Made by a program: the position numbers and the translations under genes
The notes under the pieces: generated by a model
Seen by the model: only the letters and a program-made list of their open reading frames with translations
Database searches by the model: none
What the model was told of the DNA's origin: nothing
In this document: one piece after another, positions 29,207-35,790 of the stretch
How the letters are laid out: every line of letters starts with the position of its first letter
Position numbering within the stretch: position 1 is the first letter of the stretch
NCBI GenBank assembly: GCA_937974645.1
Contig: CALJVH010000030.1
Location: 1-35,790 of the forward strand
Length of the DNA: 35,790 nucleotides
Source of the DNA: an uncultured archaeon
GTDB taxonomy: Archaea; Thermoproteota; Nitrososphaeria_A; Caldarchaeales; Wolframiiraptoraceae
Reading direction: 5' to 3'

Positions 29207-30526
29207 ATGAGGAAAGATTTCCCGAAGATCGAGCGGCTCCCAACCTCCGGCAATGCCGCGAATATAATCTCAAGAGATGCTGAGATGATGTCGCGATCAT
29301 GTAGAAGAATGTTTCCGATCGTGGTGAAGCACGTTGAAGGGTCCATAGTCTTCGACATAAACGATAACGCGTACATAGACTTCACGAGCGGTTTTGGGAC
29401 TCTGCCCTTGGGAGGGCGGCATCCAGAGATCATTAAGGCGCTGAAGGCGGGGATTGAGAAGTCGCCGTCTATTCCGCCCAGTCTATATTCCGAGGAGGTT
29501 GTTGAGCTTGCTGAGGAGATTGCGAGAATAGCGCCAATCAGAGGTGATGTGAGGATACTTTTCCGCGATAGCGGCTCGGAGGCAATTGACGCGGCGGTTA
29601 GAGCGGCAAGGTGGCATTCTGGGAAGAACGTGGTCCTAACCTTTCTTAGGGAATACCATGGATCTACGGAGATCGCCTCGATTCTATCAACTAGCTTGAG
29701 GGCTAGAGGATCATCTTCAAGAATACTTGACGTGATTTATGGTTTTGGCCGCGACTGTGCCGCCTGCCCGCTCGACCTGGATTCTGAGAGATGCCGGGCT
29801 GAATGCCTCAAGCTGTCCCGTGAACTCGCCGAGTCCGTTGCTCCTGACGATTTGGCGGCGATAATCTTCGAGCCAATAAACCTCAGAGCGCCCATGCCCC
29901 CATCAGCATCTTACATGGAGGCCCTCACGAGACTTGCAAGGGATGTAGGTGGCCTACTCGTAGCGAATGAGAGATTCACCGCGCCCGCTAGGACAGGTAG
30001 ATGGCTTGCCCTAGATCACTGGAATCTTAAGGTTGATGCTGTGTGCTTAGGAGAGCAACTCGCCTCTGGGCTTCCCCTCGGAGTCCTGATAGCTAGGGAG
30101 GAGGTTCTAAATTTAGAGCCCTCGGAGCATGATGCGTGTGGTGGAAGCATATTATCGGTCTCTGCGGCCCTCGCGACGCTCAGGGTCATTAAGGACGAGG
30201 GTCTTGTGGAGAGGGGTGAGAGAATTGGTAGGAGGCTCTTGAGGAGGGCCGGTGAGCTGGCTGAGGAGCTGGGCTGGAAGGCTCATGGGGCTGGAATGCT
30301 CGTCGGCATAAGACCTTTAGGCGAAGATGCGAGAGCTGCCAAAAAAAGGGCGAGGATTATCTTGGATGAATGTTTTAGGGCTGGATTACTCCTCTGGAGA
30401 ATAGGAGCCACGATCCTAATCACTCCCGCATTAAACATCGAGGAAGAGCTTTTTGAAAAGGGCTTAGAAATACTCGGGGAAAAAGTTGCTGAGATTAGCC
30501 GACGATCTCAAGCTTCCTCAATCTAA
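29207..30526 (+). CDS. Class III aminotransferase homologue lacking the catalytic lysine (pseudoenzyme)
   Basis: 439 residues, full length for fold-type I class III aminotransferases (ornithine/GABA/acetylornithine type). Framework motifs are present: FTSGFGTLPLGGRHPEI, RDSGSEAIDAAVRAAR, YHGSTEIAS, FEPIN and CGGSILSVSAALATL. The key residues differ. The Schiff-base Lys position in LGKALGGGLPLG reads LGEQLASGLPLG (E283), the PLP-ring Asp in DEVQTG reads NERFT (N254), and the phosphate-contact Thr is replaced (A310/C311). A four-Cys segment (C184, C187, C196, C200) is like that of archaeal GABA-type members. Catalysis by the normal route is therefore unlikely. ATG 29207 is 27 bases after alba; the 3' end overlaps rpl44e by 32 bases. 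Confidence 0.85.
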   Translation: MRKDFPKIERLPTSGNAANIISRDAEMMSRSCRRMFPIVVKHVEGSIVFDINDNAYIDFTSGFGTLPLGGRHPEIIKALKAGIEKSPSIPPSLYSEEVVELAEEIARIAPIRGDVRILFRDSGSEAIDAAVRAARWHSGKNVVLTFLREYHGSTEIASILSTSLRARGSSSRILDVIYGFGRDCAACPLDLDSERCRAECLKLSRELAESVAPDDLAAIIFEPINLRAPMPPSASYMEALTRLARDVGGLLVANERFTAPARTGRWLALDHWNLKVDAVCLGEQLASGLPLGVLIAREEVLNLEPSEHDACGGSILSVSAALATLRVIKDEGLVERGERIGRRLLRRAGELAEELGWKAHGAGMLVGIRPLGEDARAAKKRARIILDECFRAGLLLWRIGATILITPALNIEEELFEKGLEILGEKVAEISRRSQASSI

Positions 30527-30773
30527 CTCCCTTCTTGTGTATCGTGTAACCGCACTCCTTGCAGATGAGCTTTAGGGTCTGCTTCTGGGTTGTTTTAGCC
30601 TTCTTCCGTTGTATGGGATACTTCTGGCCGCCGTATCCTTGTAACTCCCGCTCGTGGTGCCTAGCACCCCTGGCCAGAGACCTCTCCTTACCCTTCTTAT
30701 AGAGCATGACCTTATGCTCCGTATACTTCCGACAACGGGGGCAGTAGGTGTTAATCGATGTTGGGACTTTCAA
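30495..30773 (-). CDS. rpl44e: Ribosomal protein L44e
   Basis: 92 residues from TTG 30773: KVPTSINTYCPRCRKYTEHKV, pieces of the L44e (eL42) N-terminus, with the first zinc pair C11/C14, and LICKECGYTIHKKGVR with the second pair near residue 75. The family length is 92-95. The frame stays open to 30830, but that extension lacks similarity, and a TATA box 29 bases before 30773 (30798-30806) supports the TTG and a leaderless mRNA. It is divergent from rps27e. Its 3' end overlaps the aminotransferase-like gene by 32 bases. Confidence 0.93.
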   Translation of the reverse strand: MKVPTSINTYCPRCRKYTEHKVMLYKKGKERSLARGARHHERELQGYGGQKYPIQRKKAKTTQKQTLKLICKECGYTIHKKGVRLRKLEIVG

Positions 30774-30797
30774 TTCAAGGGCGAGAAAGTTCCGCCG

Positions 30798-30806
30798 ATA
30801 ATTTAA
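30798..30806 (-). promoter_or_regulatory. TATA box for rpl44e, deciding its TTG start
   Basis: Minus-strand TTAAATTAT, centred 29 bases before TTG 30773 and internal to the longer reading frame, so the longer start at 30830 would lie upstream of transcription. Confidence 0.5.
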
Positions 30807-30830
30807 GGATGTCGCGTCCAACAAGCTCAA

Positions 30831-30840
30831 ACCTAATTAG
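30831..30840 (+). promoter_or_regulatory. TATA box for rps27e
   Basis: ACCTAATTAG, centred about 33 bases before ATG 30869. Confidence 0.4.
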
Positions 30841-30868
30841 GGGAAAAGACCCTGAACTCGGCTGAGAC

Positions 30869-31069
30869 ATGGAGGTTGACTGGGAAAAGCTGATACCGAA
30901 GCCTAAGTCGAGATTTCTCCTTGTCCAGTGTAATGAGTGCGGTCATAGGCAGATATTGTTCGACCATTCGAAAATAGAGGTTAGATGCCAAGTATGCGGC
31001 GCGCCCCTAGCCGTCCCTAAGGGGGGCAGGGCTAAGATCTTGGGAAGAGTGCTAGAAATCTTAACTTAA
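30869..31069 (+). CDS. rps27e: Ribosomal protein S27e
   Basis: 66 residues with a C4 zinc ribbon: C21-N-E-C24 and C40-Q-V-C43, the C-terminal LAVPKGGRAKILGRVLEIL typical of S27e. It binds the 30S subunit. It is the first gene of the conserved archaeal block S27e - aIF2-alpha - Nop10 - PAC2. A 39-base gap with its own TATA-like element precedes the aIF2-alpha gene. Confidence 0.95.
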   Translation: MEVDWEKLIPKPKSRFLLVQCNECGHRQILFDHSKIEVRCQVCGAPLAVPKGGRAKILGRVLEILT

Positions 31070-31076
31070 TTTATAG

Positions 31077-31085
31077 CTTAAATTC
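31077..31085 (+). promoter_or_regulatory. TATA box for the aIF2-alpha gene
   Basis: CTTAAATTC, centred 28 bases before ATG 31109; leaderless transcript likely even though the gene follows rps27e closely. Confidence 0.4.
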
Positions 31086-31108
31086 ATGATCATAGCCAAG
31101 TATTCTGG

Positions 31109-31894
31109 ATGTCGGAGTTTGCTGAGCGGGATGCTCCTGCCGTTGATGAACCCGTTGTCGGCTTGGTTAAGCGCGTCGAGAAGTACGGTGCATACCTGGA
31201 TTTGTTGGATTATCCTGGCTGGGAGGGCTTCGTCCATGTCTCGGAGATCTCGCTTAAATGGATAAGGAATATACGGGATTATCTTAGAGAGGGTCAGAGA
31301 GACGTATTCAGAGTTCTTAGAGTGAATCTGGCGGCAAAGCAGGCGGACGTCTCCCTCAGAAGGATTTCTCAGAAAGAACGGGAGGAGAATATGCGCCTCT
31401 GGAAGCGGAAACAGAGGCTGATAAGAATTCTGAAGTTCCTCTCAGAGAGATCCGGTAGGAATGAGGAGGAGCTGAGAAAACTTATAGTCGAGCCGGCATT
31501 AAGGCGGGGCTTAAGCCTCTATGATGTCTTATTAGAAGCGCTCGAGGAGGAGAGCCTTCCAAGCTGGATGGAGATTGATGAGAATCTCGCGAAGCTGCTG
31601 ATGGAGATTGTTGCTCAGGAGATAAAGATAAGGGAAGTAACCGTCCAAGGCATCCTCATAATGAGTGTCCCAAGAGGCGATGGTGTCGAGGTAATAAGGC
31701 GCGCGGTCAGTCTAGGACTTGAGGCGGCTAGGAAGGAGGATGTGTCGATAACAACTATGGGGGCGCCAAGATACTTGGTAAGGGTTAAGGCCGAGGATAT
31801 GGAGAGCGGGAGAAAGATCATCGAGAAGGTTGCAGAAGCCTGCCTTTCAGTCGTTAGAGAAGCCGGAGGAAGAGGAGAGCTTCAGATGAAGTGA
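31109..31894 (+). CDS. eif2a: Translation initiation factor aIF2 alpha subunit
   Basis: 261 residues in the standard three domains: an S1-type OB domain (about 15-88: VVGLVKRVEKYGAYLDLLDY...EGFVHVSEIS, DVFRVLRVNLAAKQADVSLRR in pieces), a helical domain (about 90-175) and an alpha/beta C-terminal domain (about 176-261) that contacts aIF2-gamma. It forms the heterotrimer delivering initiator Met-tRNA to the 30S subunit. The position of the Ser51 phosphorylated in eukaryotes lies in the EIS-LKWIRN loop. Its stop is 7 bases before the nop10 ATG. Confidence 0.95.
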   Translation: MSEFAERDAPAVDEPVVGLVKRVEKYGAYLDLLDYPGWEGFVHVSEISLKWIRNIRDYLREGQRDVFRVLRVNLAAKQADVSLRRISQKEREENMRLWKRKQRLIRILKFLSERSGRNEEELRKLIVEPALRRGLSLYDVLLEALEEESLPSWMEIDENLAKLLMEIVAQEIKIREVTVQGILIMSVPRGDGVEVIRRAVSLGLEAARKEDVSITTMGAPRYLVRVKAEDMESGRKIIEKVAEACLSVVREAGGRGELQMK

Positions 31895-31901
31895 GCGCGT
31901 G

Positions 31902-32066
31902 ATGCCCGGCCTTTTCAAAAAATGCCTTAAATGTGGCAGATATACCATCAGAGAAGATGCATGCCCAGCATGTGGAGGCCCGTTAAAATCCGCTCACCCA
32001 CCCCACATCTCCCTTAAACATAGGTATATAGACCTGGTGGCAAAGGCTAGGCGTAGAGAATCGTAA
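31902..32066 (+). CDS. nop10: H/ACA RNP protein Nop10
   Basis: 54 residues: MPGLFKKCLKCGRYTIREDA, zinc ribbon C8-x2-C11...C21-x2-C24, then the linker and helix GGPLKSAHPPHISLKHRYID that binds Cbf5. Nop10 is part of the archaeal box H/ACA pseudouridylation RNP with Cbf5, Gar1 and L7Ae. It lies between aIF2-alpha and the PAC2 gene, the usual archaeal order. ATG 31902; a GTG codon immediately upstream (31899) is an alternative start. Confidence 0.95.
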   Translation: MPGLFKKCLKCGRYTIREDACPACGGPLKSAHPPHISLKHRYIDLVAKARRRES

Positions 32067-32094
32067 CGGGTTTCGCCGTAGTTGTGGGGGAACG

Positions 32095-32104
32095 ATTTAA
32101 ATTT
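32095..32104 (+). promoter_or_regulatory. TATA box deciding the PAC2 gene start
   Basis: ATTTAAATTT, centred 30 bases before ATG 32129. It lies inside the longer reading frame that begins at GTG 32084. Confidence 0.5.
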
Positions 32105-32128
32105 CAGCAACCCAGATCCACTAGCAGT

Positions 32129-32905
32129 ATGCTTTCTCGCAGAACGAGGGAGGATGGCATAATCTTAATTGAGCTGGATAAGTCAGCCGACTTAAACGGT
32201 GCTCACGTGATTGATGCTGCCCCATCCGCGGGCATAGCGCCCTCCATAGCGGTTAATTACATGGTAGAGAGGTTGAGGCCCGTTAAGATCGCGGAGGTAA
32301 GGTCGCATTACTTCCCCCATGTGAGCCTAGTAAATAATGGGATTGCGTCCCAGCCGAAGATAGAGCTCTATAAGTATGAGAATTATGGAGCAAAGCTCGT
32401 GTTGATCTCTAGGAACTTCGTCATGGAGGATGGTGAGGTGAGTTATCTGATCGCGGAGAAGATATACAGCTTCTTGATGAAGAAAAATGCCAAAGATTAT
32501 TATCTATTGACAGGTGTTAGGCTGACGGGGTCGAGGGGTGTCTATATAGCCTCAACCGATCCCGAGGGAGTTAGAGCATTCACTAAAGCTGGCGCAAAAC
32601 TCCTAAGAAGCCTAGACGAGGTGCCCGCCGACAAATTATCCTCGCATCTCATGCACTTATACCTCAAGGGAACGGGAAGAGTCTGGTTACTCGCCGCCGA
32701 GGTCATGCCCTACTTCCCGGATCCGGCGGCAGCAAAAGACCTCTTAGAGTTACTATCTAGGGTTCTCAAGTTCGAGATCGATCTGGGAAAGCTCGAGGAG
32801 GAGATTAGGAGACAGAAGGAGATCATCGAGGAATTTAGACGGGACTACGAGAAGATGCTTCAAGATAGGGTTAGGGGCGAAAAAGAGCCTCACTATATAG
32901 GCTAG
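32129..32905 (+). CDS. PAC2 family (proteasome assembly chaperone-like) protein
   Basis: 258 residues from ATG 32129. DGIILIELDKSADLNGAHVI, then GIAPSIAVNYMVERLRPVKI, and later LTGSRGVYIASTDPEG, are typical of archaeal PAC2-domain proteins (PbaA/PbaB-like), several of which bind proteasome alpha subunits. The last 45 residues form a charged coiled coil (LEEEIRRQKEIIEEFRRDYEK, in pieces). The frame is open to GTG 32084, but a TATA box at 32095-32104 puts transcription start near 32129. It closes the S27e-aIF2-alpha-Nop10 block and converges with aglB (4-base overlap). Confidence 0.82.
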   Translation: MLSRRTREDGIILIELDKSADLNGAHVIDAAPSAGIAPSIAVNYMVERLRPVKIAEVRSHYFPHVSLVNNGIASQPKIELYKYENYGAKLVLISRNFVMEDGEVSYLIAEKIYSFLMKKNAKDYYLLTGVRLTGSRGVYIASTDPEGVRAFTKAGAKLLRSLDEVPADKLSSHLMHLYLKGTGRVWLLAAEVMPYFPDPAAAKDLLELLSRVLKFEIDLGKLEEEIRRQKEIIEEFRRDYEKMLQDRVRGEKEPHYIG

Positions 32906-34971
32906 TCGACCAGCTCGTAGATATAGACGTAGGCGTAGCTCGTGTATGGCTCATCCGAAGCATAAACTAGTCTGAAGTGTCTGAGACTGGGAGGGTTATA
33001 GACGTGGTATGTTTGGCCGCTAACCTGATAGGGCTTAAAGGGTATTAGCTGGCCGAGCGTCGTCCTGCTCCAGAACTTATCGGTCGGATTACCCTCAGCA
33101 GTCATGTACTCGCTCTCATTGAAATAGTGTCCTTCCTGCACCGCTATTCTCAACATCCAGATCCATTTCCCCTCATCCCCGTATCCGAGAAGAACTCCAG
33201 CTTGCTGACCGTATGGGTAGTGGGTGACGAAGACTAGGACATGAGTCGCTCCAAGATTCTTGAATATCCTATAAGCTGTCTCCTCATCAGAAATGAAGGC
33301 ATAGCCCACCTCGCCTATCTGGGTCGAATTGAGGGTAGCGTTATCCACGATGCTCGTCCTATTCCCGAGGATTGTTATCCAGTAGCCGTAATCCCACCAA
33401 GAGGCCACCACAGCGTCCCCCGGTAGATTCTCCCTCATCCACTCTAAGGCCTTAAGCCATGCAGGGATCTCCGCCCTAACCCCAAGCGAAGAAGAGACCA
33501 CCGTTGGAGGAGAGTAGGCAGCATCTATACCCGATAAGGAGTATCTGATCCCATAGGCGGCTGGTGTGAATGAAAAGAGAAGGATTATGCCGACTAAGAG
33601 GGGTGTGAGCAGGTAATACTCGACGCCGACCACCCTCCTTCTCGGCTTGAGCGCCGCCTTCAGGTTCCTCGCGAACCCCCCAACAAGTTCCGCGAGACCA
33701 AAGCCCGCTAAAATCGCTACTGAGGGGGCCGCTAGGGTCGATAACCTAACCATTGTAGATGAGAAGTATACGCTCAAGATCGTGAATGCCGCAAGGGTTA
33801 AGTCCTCATCCCTTCTGCGTCTTAGCGCGTAATAAAGGCCAGCGATCATCAAGATCGACTGGAATCCGAGGTCCCTGAAGAGTATGCTCCACGTCGAGAG
33901 CTGGTTCTCGGCGACGGATACGAATATCGGCAGATCGTATCTGATTGATGGAACGAGGACGCTAAGGAACTTGAAGCCCGGAAGCCCGGCGGCACCCAAC
34001 ATCATGATGGACGCAAAGCCCATCACACCAGCCGCGATCACATAATATGGAAGATGCTTGGCATGCACTCCTTCGGGGAGAAGTTTCGAGATCTCGAAGG
34101 ATAGGAGTATTATGAATGCGGCGAAGCCGGCGAGTATCGTCACTTCCCTCAGATATCCTGGGCCGAGCTTTGGAACCATCAGCGCTATTAGGGTGTACGT
34201 TGAGAAGGTTATGGTGAAGGCTGTTAGCATCCCCCTCCTGTATCTCCCGAGGAGGGCGAGTAAGACCGTTATCAGGGGGATGAAGGCTAGTGGAAACCTC
34301 GCGGCACCCCAGCTTGCGGTCATGTATCCGAGGGATAACCCAGCTAGAACCGAGTAGGCTACTACTCCTCGCTCACTCCTCTCTTCCTTTAGCGCTTGGA
34401 CATAGGCCCAGATTCCTATCAGCATGAGCGGTAAACCTATACTTTCGTCATCGAACCAGCCGAAGAGACTCCTTTCAATGTGCCCGCTACTGATTGCTAG
34501 GAGGAAGGCTGAGAGGAGTCCAGCAGGCCTTCCTCCCAGCTCCTTTCCCAAAAGGTATGCGAAGAGAATCGCGATCACTGCCATAAGCGGTGGAAGCATC
34601 GCCGCAAGCTCCAGCGAATTCACCTCAACCCCTATCCCGTGAAGCACATGATAGATGAATGCAGCCATGAATGGTAGGCCTGGAAACGCCGATCTCCCAA
34701 CATCCCTTCCATAGGGATACCAGGATGAATAATCATGCCAATTGAAGAATTTTATGAACCCCATCCAACCATTCTCAATAACGTAATTCATCTCTTTAAG
34801 CTGCATCCAAGGATCGAACTCCATCAGATAGATTCCCCATCTCATGGGAAGAATTCTGATCATGAACCCGAGAAGGAGTATTGATATTAGGAGGAAGGCT
34901 TCGATAAGAATTAACTTCCCCTGGAAAAATCTTCTCACAATACTGGCTAGCCTGCCGCCGAGCTTCCTCAT
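32902..34971 (-). CDS. aglB: Oligosaccharyltransferase AglB/STT3
   Basis: 689 residues from ATG 34971 (694 if GTG 34986 is used). It has about 11-13 N-terminal membrane helices and a C-terminal extracellular domain. The first external loop has the metal-binding EFDPW (D58 in the longer numbering), and the peptide-binding WWDYGYW is at 530-536. It transfers a lipid-linked oligosaccharide to Asn in N-x-S/T sequons outside the cell. TATA-like ATATAAAT at 35001-35008 would start transcription near 34978, which excludes GTG 34986. The glycan assembly genes are not in the window. Confidence 0.93.
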   Translation of the reverse strand: MRKLGGRLASIVRRFFQGKLILIEAFLLISILLLGFMIRILPMRWGIYLMEFDPWMQLKEMNYVIENGWMGFIKFFNWHDYSSWYPYGRDVGRSAFPGLPFMAAFIYHVLHGIGVEVNSLELAAMLPPLMAVIAILFAYLLGKELGGRPAGLLSAFLLAISSGHIERSLFGWFDDESIGLPLMLIGIWAYVQALKEERSERGVVAYSVLAGLSLGYMTASWGAARFPLAFIPLITVLLALLGRYRRGMLTAFTITFSTYTLIALMVPKLGPGYLREVTILAGFAAFIILLSFEISKLLPEGVHAKHLPYYVIAAGVMGFASIMMLGAAGLPGFKFLSVLVPSIRYDLPIFVSVAENQLSTWSILFRDLGFQSILMIAGLYYALRRRRDEDLTLAAFTILSVYFSSTMVRLSTLAAPSVAILAGFGLAELVGGFARNLKAALKPRRRVVGVEYYLLTPLLVGIILLFSFTPAAYGIRYSLSGIDAAYSPPTVVSSSLGVRAEIPAWLKALEWMRENLPGDAVVASWWDYGYWITILGNRTSIVDNATLNSTQIGEVGYAFISDEETAYRIFKNLGATHVLVFVTHYPYGQQAGVLLGYGDEGKWIWMLRIAVQEGHYFNESEYMTAEGNPTDKFWSRTTLGQLIPFKPYQVSGQTYHVYNPPSLRHFRLVYASDEPYTSYAYVYIYELVD

Positions 34972-35000
34972 CAATCTCAGGGGCACCTATCCTAATCCAA

Positions 35001-35008
35001 ATTTATAT
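35001..35008 (-). promoter_or_regulatory. TATA box for aglB
   Basis: Minus-strand ATATAAAT, centred 34 bases before ATG 34971 and only 19 before GTG 34986, favouring the ATG. Confidence 0.4.
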
Positions 35009-35029
35009 TTTCCCCTCTCAATAGGACTC

Positions 35030-35278
35030 CTAGGATTTTATCTCGAAGTGCTCGCCGGAGCAATGAACGAAGCCCTTAATTCTCCTGACAAAGGATACGC
35101 AGACGAAACACCTTAAGAAGGGCACTTTCTCCCCCTTTAAAGGACACACAACATACTCTTTCTTATCTAGGATGCGTCTTCCCGCGATAGTTTTTAAAGC
35201 TTCAGAAACCTCTTTCTCAACCTTCAGCGGCTTCTCCGCCACCTCGACCTTTATCACAAATTTGGGCTCCTTAACCAT
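35030..35278 (-). CDS. Small archaeal protein with Cys cluster, function unknown
   Basis: 82 residues from ATG 35278 (a TTG at 35287 would add three). The first half is a charged amphipathic region (KFVIKVEVAEKPLKVEKEVS). The second half has YVVCPLKGEKVPFLRCFVCVSFVRR and FVHCSGEHF, giving C-x11-C-x2-C plus a later C, and a histidine: a possible zinc or Fe-S site. I do not recognise a named family. It has its own upstream AT-rich region shared with the divergent DUF35 gene. Confidence 0.55.
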   Translation of the reverse strand: MVKEPKFVIKVEVAEKPLKVEKEVSEALKTIAGRRILDKKEYVVCPLKGEKVPFLRCFVCVSFVRRIKGFVHCSGEHFEIKS

Positions 35279-35320
35279 GTGAGTCAAACATACCTTTAAA
35301 TCACTTCTTTATTTCTTTTG

Positions 35321-35330
35321 ATTTATTAAT
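35321..35330 (+). promoter_or_regulatory. TATA box for the DUF35 gene
   Basis: ATTTATTAAT, centred 25-28 bases before the tandem ATG codons at 35350 and 35353. Confidence 0.45.
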
Positions 35331-35349
35331 TAGTTAAGTTTGGAATTAA

Positions 35350-35790
35350 ATGATGAATGGAGATATAGATCTCTCTAATCTATTCCCGGTAATTGTGGAT
35401 GAGAAGACCGGGACCATGCTTTGGAAAGATCTTAGAGCCCTGACACTCCAGTACACTATTCCCATTAGTAGGTTGAGAAAGTTCTACGAGGGAATTGCTA
35501 AGGGAAAGCTCTATGGTACTAAGTGCCTCAAATGCGGTGCGAAATATTTTCCCCCGCGGGTGGATTGCTCGCGCTGCGGGTCAAGCGATGTTGAATGGAT
35601 TGAGGTTGGCAAGGAGGGAAAGCTACTCGCTCACGCAGTTGTTAACATTAAGCCGGAGAGCTATCAGCAGTATGAGGATTACGTTGTTGGGATGGCGGAG
35701 ATGGATAATGGATTCAAGATACTGGCATGGATTAGGTGCAGGGACCCGAGCAAGCTGAGACGCGGCGCGAGAGTAAAACTCGAGATAGCT
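35350..35790 (+). CDS. DUF35 zinc-ribbon/OB-fold protein, 3' end outside window
   Basis: At least 147 residues, running off the window edge. A helical N-terminus (ALTLQYTIPISRLRKFYEGI) is followed by a rubredoxin-like ribbon, C-L-K-C...C-S-R-C, and an OB-fold beginning VEVGKEGKLLAHAVVNIKP, then VVGMAEMDNGFKILAWI. This is the DUF35/COG1545 family, which in archaea channels acetyl-CoA between thiolase and HMG-CoA synthase in the mevalonate pathway. Thiolase or HMG-CoA synthase genes would be expected just beyond the window. Confidence 0.82.
   Translation, partial: MMNGDIDLSNLFPVIVDEKTGTMLWKDLRALTLQYTIPISRLRKFYEGIAKGKLYGTKCLKCGAKYFPPRVDCSRCGSSDVEWIEVGKEGKLLAHAVVNIKPESYQQYEDYVVGMAEMDNGFKILAWIRCRDPSKLRRGARVKLEIA

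Overview
The window is archaeal and mostly housekeeping. It encodes the large subunit of DNA polymerase D (DP2), the exosome core (Rrp4, Rrp41, Rrp42), SBDS, a proteasome alpha subunit, prefoldin beta, Pcc1, Alba, aIF2-alpha, Nop10, AglB, Sec61-beta and ribosomal proteins S17e, L37Ae, L44e and S27e. PolD argues against Thermoprotei in the strict sense. Rich AGG/AGA arginine use, many TTG/GTG starts and many TATA boxes 26-34 bases before the start codon (leaderless transcripts) suggest a thermophilic TACK-type archaeon, but I cannot assign a lineage.

Layout. 1-810: the 5' end of a stand-alone Lrp/AsnC ligand-binding protein, S17e and a small membrane protein, all on the minus strand. 810-4190: an accessory island with a DUF3782-type protein, a truncated nucleotidyltransferase, and remains of IS200/IS605-type elements: a broken TnpB, a structured right-end/omega-RNA region, and two further right-end-like copies. 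4185-11150: an AbrB-like protein, a GIY-YIG (DUF123) protein, the radical SAM enzyme AmrS, then a one-carbon/methionine block: a split MetE-like pair, SHMT (convergent), a membrane protein, and a MetF-type protein that begins with a MetV-like cysteine motif. 11150-16210: a C/D box sRNA, TldD, and DP2. 16290-24800, minus strand: two ECF ATPases, DHH phosphoesterase, prefoldin beta, Pcc1, L37Ae, Rrp42, Rrp41, Rrp4, SBDS and proteasome alpha. This superoperon is interrupted between rrp42 and rpl37ae by a plus-strand vapBC module whose toxin is frameshifted. 24900-30530: paired DUF131 membrane proteins, a winged-helix regulator, Sec61-beta, a beta-CASP metallo-beta-lactamase, a DUF2070 membrane protein, Alba, and a class III aminotransferase homologue that has lost its catalytic lysine. 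30490-35790: L44e, then S27e, aIF2-alpha, Nop10 and a PAC2 protein (a common archaeal translation block), AglB, a small cysteine-containing protein and the start of a DUF35 zinc-ribbon/OB-fold protein.

How it fits together. Exosome, SBDS, Pcc1, L37Ae, aIF2-alpha, S27e, L44e and Nop10 link RNA decay, tRNA modification, ribosome maturation and translation initiation. The C/D sRNA adds rRNA methylation: its D guide is complementary to the conserved start of 16S rRNA. SHMT, the MetF-like and the MetE-like proteins together outline a route from serine-derived C1 units to methionine.

Most unusual items: the C/D sRNA; the aminotransferase-fold pseudoenzyme; the IS605-type ends whose stems differ in sequence but keep perfect pairing; the MetV-motif/MetF fusion; and the toxin-antitoxin insertion in the exosome operon. 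I found no CRISPR array, no tRNA or rRNA gene, and no clearly new multi-gene defence system.
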